From Candidatus Omnitrophota bacterium (GTDB lineage Bacteria; Omnitrophota; Gorgyraeia; Gorgyraeales; Gorgyraeaceae): a stretch of 5,589 bases of DNA. The notes under the pieces are model-generated. The model ran no database searches. It was given only the letters and a program-made list of their open reading frames with translations, and was not told the DNA's origin. Where the stretch lies: NCBI GenBank assembly GCA_013202925.1, contig JABMRA010000029.1, positions 1 to 5,589 of the forward strand, read 5' to 3'. The position numbers and the translations under genes were made by a program. Positions 1 to 4,075 of the stretch are shown piece by piece. The first letter of the stretch is position 1; each line of letters opens with the position of its first letter.

Positions 1-340
1 CGATGGGATCGAAGTAAAAAAGATATCACCTATCTATGAAACAGGGCCTGTAGGCGGCCCGGCCCAGCCCAGATATCTGAACGGGGTCATAGAAATAGAG
101 ACAGGGTTGAGGGCAAGAGAACTTCTTTTGCTTGCACAGAAAATAGAAAACGATCTTGGCAGGCAAAGAAAGATGAAAAACGGACCCCGCACAATAGATC
201 TGGATATACTAACGTACGGCGACATGACAATGGACGAGCCGGATCTAAAGATCCCTCATCCCAGGATGAAGGAACGTGAGTTTGTGCAAAGGCCGTTAAG
301 AGACATCATTGGCAATCCAGCCTCAGAGGTATTGTTATGA
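1..340 (+). CDS. folK: 2-amino-4-hydroxy-6-hydroxymethyldihydropteridine pyrophosphokinase (HPPK), 3' part
   Basis: This is the C-terminal 112 residues of HPPK; the gene begins upstream of the window and the frame is open from base 2. The enzyme transfers pyrophosphate from ATP to 6-hydroxymethyl-7,8-dihydropterin, the step before dihydropteroate synthase in cytoplasmic folate synthesis. Seen in the sequence: a YETGPVGGPAQPRYLN segment (family: YET.PVGGP.QP.YLN), then LGRQRKMKNGPRTIDLDIL. In that stretch the two aspartates at 197-199 and 203-205 are the known Mg-binding pair and the arginines contact ATP. IPHPRMKEREFVQRPL follows, which is also a family signature. The missing N-terminus would hold the first pterin-binding segment. 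The stop TGA overlaps the panC start as ATGA, which implies translational coupling with pantothenate synthesis. Identification is very secure; only the 5' end is unknown. Confidence 0.96.
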   Translation, partial: DGIEVKKISPIYETGPVGGPAQPRYLNGVIEIETGLRARELLLLAQKIENDLGRQRKMKNGPRTIDLDILTYGDMTMDEPDLKIPHPRMKEREFVQRPLRDIIGNPASEVLL

Positions 341-1194
341 AGGTATATAGAAGCATAAAGCCATTAATAGAAGAAATAGGTAGATTAAAACGCAAACAAA
401 AATCCATAGGCCTTGTGCCTACGATGGGGTTTTTGCACGAGGGACATCTGAGCCTTATGCGAAGGGCAAGAAGGGATGTGGCATGCGTGGTAGTCAGTAT
501 TTACGTAAACCCGATTCAATTCGGCCCAAAAGAGGATCTCAGGAAATACCCCCGTGATTTGAGGCGGGATACGGATCTTTGCAGAGAAGTCGGCGCGGAC
601 ATATGCTTTATCCCTGATACAAGGACAATGTACCCGGATGGATTTTCTACTTATGTGAATGTCGAAGACCTTGGTGATACCCTTTGCGGCGCGTCGAGAC
701 CAGGACATTTCAAAGGCGTCACCACAGTCGTTGCGAAACTTTTTAATATTGTAAGGCCGGACACAGCGTATTTTGGCCAAAAGGACGCGCAGCAGGCGAT
801 CATCATTAAGAGGATGGTCGCGGATCTCAATATGCCTGTAAAGATAAAGGTGGTGCCTATTGTCAGGGAGAGAGACGGCATTGCGATGAGTTCGCGAAAT
901 ATCTACCTGAGCCCTGACGAACGCAAAGAGGCTGTTTCGCTGCGCAGGTCTTTGGATCTGGCCAGGGTCCTGTACGCAAACGGAGAAAGGGATCCCAGGG
1001 AGATAATAAAAAAGATGCGCAGGGCGATCCTTAAAGAGAAAGACGCAAAGATAGACTATCTGTCCATAGTAGACCTTAAGGACCTAAAGGATATCAATAG
1101 GATCTCCAAGAATGCTTTAGTGGCAGTCGCTGTAAAGATCGGAAAGACAAGATTAATAGATAATGTTATATTGTCAAATTCGCAGACGGCCTGA
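337..1194 (+). CDS. panC: pantothenate synthetase (pantoate--beta-alanine ligase)
   Basis: The 285-residue product has the normal family length. It makes pantothenate from pantoate, beta-alanine and ATP through a pantoyl-adenylate, in the cytoplasm as a dimer. Visible motifs in order: PTMGFLHEGH at 28-37, containing the HIGH-like HEGH; YVNPIQF at 56-62, which binds pantoate; GASRPGHFKGV at 118-128; FGQKDAQQ at 146-153; and RERDGIAMSSRN at 177-188, the KMSKS-like ATP loop. The C-terminal domain after about residue 190 is also present (DYLSIVD near 239-245). The ATG lies inside the folK stop (ATGA), with an AGAGGT Shine-Dalgarno at 325-330 and a 6-nt spacer, so the start is well supported. Its substrate beta-alanine comes from PanD, encoded next. 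panB (ketopantoate hydroxymethyltransferase) is not between folK and panC and is not in the window. Confidence 0.98.
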   Translation: MKVYRSIKPLIEEIGRLKRKQKSIGLVPTMGFLHEGHLSLMRRARRDVACVVVSIYVNPIQFGPKEDLRKYPRDLRRDTDLCREVGADICFIPDTRTMYPDGFSTYVNVEDLGDTLCGASRPGHFKGVTTVVAKLFNIVRPDTAYFGQKDAQQAIIIKRMVADLNMPVKIKVVPIVRERDGIAMSSRNIYLSPDERKEAVSLRRSLDLARVLYANGERDPREIIKKMRRAILKEKDAKIDYLSIVDLKDLKDINRISKNALVAVAVKIGKTRLIDNVILSNSQTA

Positions 1195-1200
1195 CGGCCT

Positions 1201-1231
1201 ATAATTTACGTCGCTACGCTCCGTAAATTAT
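1201..1231. repeat. intergenic palindrome with GNA-triloop apex (minus-strand orientation)
   Basis: A perfect 10-bp inverted repeat (ATAATTTACG at 1201-1210, CGTAAATTAT at 1222-1231) encloses 11 nt. Read on the minus strand the loop is GA-GC-GTA-GC-GA: tandem GA/GA mismatches, then a 2-bp GC stem closed by a GTA triloop. The palindromes at 3505-3548 and 3555-3575 show the same apex design on the plus strand. It starts 7 nt after the panC stop and ends about 25 nt before the panD start. There is no T-run after it, so it is not a convincing intrinsic terminator. It could act as an RNA processing or stability element between panC and panD. Confidence 0.7.
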
Positions 1232-1256
1232 CTGCTCATTTGAAAGGGGTGTGAAA

Positions 1257-1613
1257 ATGCTTCGTACAATGCTAAAGGCAAAGATACACGGCGCAAAGGT
1301 TACTGAGTCAAATCTGGAATACAAGGGGAGCATCACGATAGACTCTGACATGCTGGAGGCCGCGGATATCATCCCCAACGAAAAGGTGCAGGTGGTGAAT
1401 CTTAACAATGGTTCCAGGCTAGAGACGTATGTCATACCCGGCAGAAACGGTACCGGCATCATCGGCATGAACGGAGGGGCCGCGCTCCATGCGGCAATAG
1501 GCGACAGGCTGCTTATAATGTCATACGTCTTGATGGAGACAAAGGACAGCGTGGTGTATAAACCAAAGGTCATTTTCGTCGACGACAAAAACAAGATCAC
1601 GAATAAGAAATAG
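1257..1613 (+). CDS. panD: aspartate 1-decarboxylase proenzyme
   Basis: This pyruvoyl-dependent enzyme decarboxylates L-aspartate to beta-alanine for PanC. With the ATG at 1257 the product is 118 residues starting MLRTMLKAKIHGAKVTES. The self-cleavage site then falls at Gly24-Ser25, exactly the E. coli numbering; Ser25 becomes the pyruvoyl group of the alpha chain. Lys9, His11, Arg54, Tyr58 and Asn72 also fall at the positions of the corresponding E. coli active-site residues. The motif around 70-76 (GMNGGAA) matches the family GxNGAAA region. An in-frame GTG at 1251 would add two residues, but only 1 nt separates it from the AAAGGGG Shine-Dalgarno (1243-1249), whereas the ATG has a 7-nt spacer. 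The tail is somewhat short and ends KITNKK. Only 3 nt separate its stop from nadA, so the two are very likely cotranscribed. Confidence 0.97.
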   Translation: MLRTMLKAKIHGAKVTESNLEYKGSITIDSDMLEAADIIPNEKVQVVNLNNGSRLETYVIPGRNGTGIIGMNGGAALHAAIGDRLLIMSYVLMETKDSVVYKPKVIFVDDKNKITNKK

Positions 1614-1616
1614 GCT

Positions 1617-2594
1617 ATGAAGGCATATAACAAGACAGCAGACATCAAATATAAAGAGAATCTGAAGAAGAAGATCGCCAGGCTCAAGAAAGAGCGCAAT
1701 GCCGTAATAATCGTCCACAACTACCAGCGCGACGAGATACAGGATATCGCGGATATAAGCGGTGACTCGCTTGCGTTGTCTCAGGCGGCAGTAAGGGCAG
1801 ATGCCAGGGTCATTGTCTTCTGCGGCGTGGATTTTATGGCAGAGAGCGCATCGATACTTAACCCAGACAAGATCGTGCTCCTGCCTGTCAAAGAGGCCGG
1901 CTGTCCCATGGCAGACATGGTAACCATCGAGCGGCTAAAGGAGAAAAAGAAGGAATATCCGAACGCCGCAATCGTCTGTTATGTAAATTCCTCTGCTACT
2001 ATCAAGGCAGAGAGCGACATATGCTGTACCTCTTCCAATGCCATCCAGATCGTAAAATCTCTAAAAGACTACAAGGAAGTCATATTTATCCCTGATAAAA
2101 ATCTGGGCAGGTACGTACAGGATAATGTGCCGGAAAAAAAGATCATCCTGTGGGAAGGGTTCTGCCCCACGCATATACGCGTGTCAAAGGAAGAGATACT
2201 AAGGGCAAAAAAAGAACACCCTGATGCCGAGGTCATTGCCCATCCTGAATGCAATCCGGACGTGATCTCTGTCAGTGACCACATCTGCTCAACAGGCGGC
2301 ATGTTTAAATATGCCAAGGCGTCAAAGTCCACGTCATTTATCATTGCCACGGAGTCAGGTATGCTGTATGGATTGAAGAGGGCCAACCCTGACAAGCATT
2401 TTTATGTACCTTCAGAGAGATTGGTGTGTCCGACCATGAAACTTACTACACTGGGCTGGGTCGCGCATTCCCTGGAGGCAATGGAATACCAGATCAAGAT
2501 CGAGGGAGAGATAAGAGAGCGTTCATACAAGGCGCTTGAGCGTATGCTCAGGGTCTCCGGCGAGAAATCAGGCGCCGCTATATCAGGTGTTTAA
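1617..2594 (+). CDS. nadA: quinolinate synthase A
   Basis: The 325-residue product is a [4Fe-4S] enzyme that condenses iminoaspartate with dihydroxyacetone phosphate to quinolinate, the de novo NAD precursor. Three pseudo-repeat domains are visible, each carrying one cluster ligand: Cys96 (GCPMADM), Cys183 (FCPTHIR) and Cys271 (VCPTMK). The 87/88 spacing is close to that of Thermotoga NadA. Substrate-binding segments are HNYQRDEIQDIAD at 34-46, GDSL at 49-52, GVDFMAE at 70-76, YVNSSA at 122-127, PDKNLG at 159-164, HPEC at 209-212, STGGM at 225-229 and TESGM at 245-249. Extra cysteines occur at 136/137, 212 and 224; the one in ICCTSSNA is typical of the family. The start has only a weak ribosome site that overlaps the panD stop, so translation probably depends on coupling to panD. 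An oxygen-sensitive cluster fits an anaerobic lifestyle but does not prove it. Confidence 0.98.
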   Translation: MKAYNKTADIKYKENLKKKIARLKKERNAVIIVHNYQRDEIQDIADISGDSLALSQAAVRADARVIVFCGVDFMAESASILNPDKIVLLPVKEAGCPMADMVTIERLKEKKKEYPNAAIVCYVNSSATIKAESDICCTSSNAIQIVKSLKDYKEVIFIPDKNLGRYVQDNVPEKKIILWEGFCPTHIRVSKEEILRAKKEHPDAEVIAHPECNPDVISVSDHICSTGGMFKYAKASKSTSFIIATESGMLYGLKRANPDKHFYVPSERLVCPTMKLTTLGWVAHSLEAMEYQIKIEGEIRERSYKALERMLRVSGEKSGAAISGV

Positions 2595-2615
2595 TAAGAA
2601 ATGATTACACAGAAA

Positions 2616-2710
2616 CGTCATTGCGAGTCGAACTATTTTGTGGCTCAGGAAGCCCGCTTTTTATGAGATTGCTTCACAAGTAGACTCTGTAAGACGATTC
2701 GCAATGACGA
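2616..2710. repeat. MITE-like repeat with 15-bp terminal inverted repeats, upstream of nadX
   Basis: The left end (2616-2630, CGTCATTGCGAGTCG) and right end (2695-2709, CGATTCGCAATGACG) are inverted repeats with one mismatch over 15 bp. The element fills most of the 126-nt nadA-nadX spacer. Its right half, 2663-2710, is a 48-nt module (ATGAGATTGCTTC, 23 variable nt, TCGCAATGACGA) that recurs at 3579-3626 with identical spacing. The ends resemble the 'GTCATTGCGA ... GCAATC' intergenic repeat known to me from many bacterial genomes. No coding capacity and no transposase are present, so it would need to be mobilised in trans. The right end runs directly into the nadX ribosome binding site (AAGG at 2710-2713). 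Confidence 0.8.
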
Positions 2711-2720
2711 AGGTGTTTTT

Positions 2721-3500
2721 ATGAAAAAGATAGGGATAATCGGTTGCGGGACTATTGGCACGGCCGTGGCAGAGTTTATACAAAAAAGACTCAAGGCCAG
2801 GGCGCGGATAGTGGCCCTTTGCGACATTGATCCAAAAAAGGCCGAATATCTCGCAGGAAAGATAAGGCCAAGGCCTGCTGTAACCGTCATTGATAGTTTA
2901 ATAAAAAGGAGTGACCTGGTAATAGAGGCCGCGGGCATGAAGGTCTCGGGCCTGGTCGCGAAAAAGGCGGTCCTGCACAAAAAAGACGCGCTTATCATGA
3001 GCACTGGCGGGCTGTTGAAAAATGCCGGCCTGATCAGGAAGGCCCGGGCAAAAGGGTGTAATATATACATCCCAAGCGGCGCTATCTGCGGGCTGGACGG
3101 ACTAAATGCCGCCAGCATAGGAAGAATAAAAAAGGTGACCCTGACTACAAGGAAGCCTATAAGAGGATTAAAGGGCGCGCCATATTTCAAAAATAGGGAC
3201 ATAGACAAGATAAAAAAAGAAACCCTTGTGTTCAGCGGCAATGCCGAGGATGCTGTAAGGCATTTTCCGAAGAATATCAATGTGGCAGCCACGTTGAGTC
3301 TCTCGGGCATAGGGCCGAGACGTACAAAGGTAAGGATAATCACTTCTCCGAGATATACAAGGAACACCCATGAAGTGGAGGTAGAGGGCGAGTTTGGCAG
3401 CATTTTCGCGAGGACTGAAAATGTGCCGTCCAGGGAAAATCCAAAAACCAGCCAGCTGGCTATATTCTCCGCGCTTGCAAAGCTAAAGGAGATAGTCTAA
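2721..3500 (+). CDS. nadX: L-aspartate dehydrogenase
   Basis: The 259-residue product is an NAD(P)-dependent enzyme oxidising L-aspartate to iminoaspartate, feeding NadA in place of L-aspartate oxidase (NadB). An N-terminal Rossmann fold is visible: GCGTIG at 8-13 after a hydrophobic beta strand, and acidic residues Asp35/Asp37 at the end of the second strand, which suggests a preference for NAD (inference). Family signatures follow: EAAG at 69-72, IPSGAICGLDGL at 117-128, TTRKP at 142-146, FPKNINVAATLSL at 182-194, and RNTHEVEVEGEFG at 214-226. His217 in the last motif is the expected catalytic histidine. ENVPS.ENPKTSQLA at 233-247 is also characteristic. The start is supported by GAAGG at 2709-2713, 7 nt before the ATG. 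Thermotoga maritima has the same nadX-nadA neighbourhood. The protein is slightly longer than the roughly 240-residue characterised members; a homoserine-dehydrogenase-like alternative is unlikely given the His motif. Confidence 0.94.
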   Translation: MKKIGIIGCGTIGTAVAEFIQKRLKARARIVALCDIDPKKAEYLAGKIRPRPAVTVIDSLIKRSDLVIEAAGMKVSGLVAKKAVLHKKDALIMSTGGLLKNAGLIRKARAKGCNIYIPSGAICGLDGLNAASIGRIKKVTLTTRKPIRGLKGAPYFKNRDIDKIKKETLVFSGNAEDAVRHFPKNINVAATLSLSGIGPRRTKVRIITSPRYTRNTHEVEVEGEFGSIFARTENVPSRENPKTSQLAIFSALAKLKEIV

Positions 3501-3504
3501 GTGA

Positions 3505-3548
3505 GGACGTGACTTATGGAGTCCGAAGGACGACATAAGTCACTGTCC
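3505..3548. repeat. long imperfect palindrome with GAA-triloop apex
   Basis: Outer GGAC (3505-3508) pairs with GTCC (3545-3548), with one bulged T at 3544. The main arm GTGACTTATG (3509-3518) pairs perfectly with CATAAGTCAC (3534-3543). Above it are tandem GA/GA mismatches (3519-3520 with 3532-3533), then GTCC/GGAC (3521-3524 with 3528-3531) closed by a GAA triloop (3525-3527). It begins 4 nt after the nadX stop. No T-tract follows the outer stem, so a repeat or an RNA processing site is more likely than an intrinsic terminator, although the strength of the stem could still cause pausing. Confidence 0.75.
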
Positions 3549-3554
3549 GAACTT

Positions 3555-3575
3555 ATCCCGAGCGAAGCGAGGGAT
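3555..3575. repeat. short palindrome containing the GCGAAGC mini-hairpin
   Basis: ATCCC (3555-3559) pairs with GGGAT (3571-3575). Inside are tandem GA/AG mismatches (3560-3561 with 3569-3570) and GC-GAA-GC (3562-3568). The heptamer GCGAAGC is known from DNA biophysics as an unusually stable mini-hairpin. The downstream end merges into a 12-bp perfect palindrome ATCTCATGAGAT (3574-3585), which leads into the 48-nt module. It is part of a compound repeat block filling the nadX to DUF6485 spacer. Confidence 0.65.
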
Positions 3576-3578
3576 CTC

Positions 3579-3626
3579 ATGAGATTGCTTCGTTGGGTCG
3601 GTTTAATAGTTACCTCGCAATGACGA
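3579..3626. repeat. second copy of the 48-nt module, upstream of the Cys-rich gene
   Basis: The ends ATGAGATTGCTTC (3579-3591) and TCGCAATGACGA (3615-3626) match 2663-2675 and 2699-2710 exactly, with the same 23-nt separation. The 23-nt cores themselves are different. ATTGC and GCAAT within the ends can pair with each other. The module ends 14 nt before the ATG at 3641 and passes straight into the GAGGAGGT ribosome binding site, as its counterpart does before nadX. Confidence 0.75.
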
Positions 3627-3637
3627 GGAGGTCATTG
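3618..3637 (+). promoter_or_regulatory. Shine-Dalgarno placed in a hairpin loop
   Basis: CAATGAC (3618-3624) and GTCATTG (3631-3637) are perfect 7-bp inverted arms around the 6-nt loop GAGGAG (3625-3630). The loop is the core of the ribosome binding site for the ATG at 3641. The left arm belongs to the 48-nt repeat; the right arm is outside it. In RNA the Shine-Dalgarno would be displayed in, or constrained by, the loop, which could modulate translation. A regulatory role is inference; the pairing and position are seen directly. Confidence 0.4.
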
Positions 3638-3640
3638 GGT

Positions 3641-3823
3641 ATGGAAAAATGCAAGAATTACGAAAAGAACATGAAGGATTGTCCGTGCACGTATGAGCCG
3701 TGTTCGAGAAAAGGGTTTTGCTGTGAGTGCCTGAGGTATCATATGAAAAACGGCGGATTAATTCGCACGTTCAAGGAAGCAAAACAGAGGAGATCAGGTT
3801 ATGAAAATCTAGGATTTTCATAA
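3641..3823 (+). CDS. small Cys-rich protein, DUF6485-like
   Basis: The product is 60 residues of unknown function, probably cytoplasmic. Seven cysteines cluster at positions 4, 14, 16, 21, 27, 28 and 30 (CPC, then C..., then CCEC) in a pattern suited to binding zinc or an iron-sulfur cluster. The segment CPCTYEPCSRKGFCCECLRYH resembles what I recall of the DUF6485 family. The start at 3641 is chosen because GAGGAGGT precedes it by about 9 nt and the family begins near MEKC; the frame extends up to 3593, but that stretch lies in repeat DNA. After residue 39 the sequence (LIRTFKEAK...) departs from the usual LPxC-containing tail, and the last residues are encoded inside a perfect palindrome (3794-3828). 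The C-terminus may therefore be altered. No partner can be named from context. Confidence 0.8.
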   Translation: MEKCKNYEKNMKDCPCTYEPCSRKGFCCECLRYHMKNGGLIRTFKEAKQRRSGYENLGFS

Positions 3824-3828
3824 CCTGA
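3794..3828. repeat. perfect 16-bp palindrome over the stop codon of the Cys-rich gene
   Basis: TCAGGTTATGAAAATC (3794-3809) and its exact reverse complement (3813-3828) are separated by TAG. The palindrome encodes the last residues of the Cys-rich protein (from Ser52 on) and contains its TAA stop (3821-3823). No T-run follows, so intrinsic termination is doubtful. The apex differs from the GNA-triloop palindromes nearby, so it is probably another repeat class or an RNA stability element. Confidence 0.7.
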
Positions 3829-3866
3829 GTACTCATTAAAATAATAATGAGAGGGGGTGAGACAGA

Positions 3867-3998
3867 ATGGCAGAGAAAGTATTGAAATGCGGCATAAAGA
3901 AGCAGAAGGGGTATCTCTATTTCATCGATAAGAAAGGAGATGTCTCCAGAGCGAAGATGGCGCGCGGCGGAAGAAAGAAGAAAAAAAGAAGGAGATAA
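3867..3998 (+). CDS. small basic conserved protein (GYLYFID...MARGG type)
   Basis: This 43-codon gene begins MAEKVLKCGIKKQKGYLYFI, continues DKKGDVSRAKMARGG and ends in a Lys/Arg-only tail from Arg35. An excellent Shine-Dalgarno (GGGGGTGA, 3853-3860) lies 6 nt before the ATG, and a strong hairpin terminator follows its stop, so the unit is framed like a real gene. The GYLYFIDK.GDVSR..MARGG core is familiar to me from short unannotated proteins of Omnitrophota and Planctomycetota-type genomes (recollection, not a search). No function is known. The alternating aromatic/hydrophobic core suggests a small beta hairpin, and the basic tail suggests binding to nucleic acid or the ribosome; both are inference. 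A single cysteine (Cys8) is present. There is no signal peptide or membrane segment. The tail is encoded by a 27-nt purine-only run (3969-3995). Confidence 0.8.
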   Translation: MAEKVLKCGIKKQKGYLYFIDKKGDVSRAKMARGGRKKKKRRR

Positions 3999-4012
3999 GA
4001 AAACTAGTTCAG

Positions 4013-4071
4013 CCCCGCCCTTTTGGTTAAACGAGGTACAGTGTCTGGTACCAAAAGGGCGGGGTGTCTTT
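4013..4071 (+). terminator. Rho-independent terminator-like hairpin
   Basis: CCCCGCCCTTTTGGT (4013-4027) pairs perfectly over 15 bp with 4050-4064, around a 22-nt loop, followed by TGTCTTTA. The GC-rich base and U-containing tail fit an intrinsic terminator for the small-protein unit, though the tail is only moderately U-rich and the loop is long. The loop can form an alternative 5-bp pairing (GGTAC 4035-4039 with GTACC 4048-4052) that takes away the top of the 3' arm. The membrane-protein start lies only 12 nt downstream, so the hairpin could also be an attenuator for that gene. Confidence 0.7.
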
Positions 4072-4075
4072 ATGT

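Noticed and set aside
385..780. 131-residue open frame on the minus strand
   Set aside because: Antisense to panC, whose motifs are unambiguous; the translated product has no family features.
1251..1256. GTG start for panD at 1251
   Set aside because: Only 1 nt from the Shine-Dalgarno; the ATG at 1257 gives correct spacing and places the cleavage serine at residue 25.
1214..1720. 168-residue hydrophobic open frame on the minus strand
   Set aside because: Antisense to panD and the start of nadA; its hydrophobicity results from reading charged-residue codons backwards.
2645..3403. 252-residue open frame on the minus strand
   Set aside because: It lies antisense to the well-supported aspartate dehydrogenase gene, has no recognisable family motifs, and is best explained as a codon-bias shadow.
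2616..3626. CRISPR-like reading of the repeats with constant ends and variable cores
   Set aside because: Only two copies, about 900 nt apart with a gene between them, and no leader or cas gene; they fit interspersed MITE-like repeats instead.
3593..3640. N-terminal extension of the Cys-rich gene starting at 3593
   Set aside because: The extra 16 codons fall within the 48-nt repeat and just after it; there is a good ribosome site for 3641 and MEKC is the expected start.
3794..3828. Intrinsic terminator after the Cys-rich gene
   Set aside because: The stem is strong but has no following T-run and overlaps the coding end, so I list it as a palindromic repeat.
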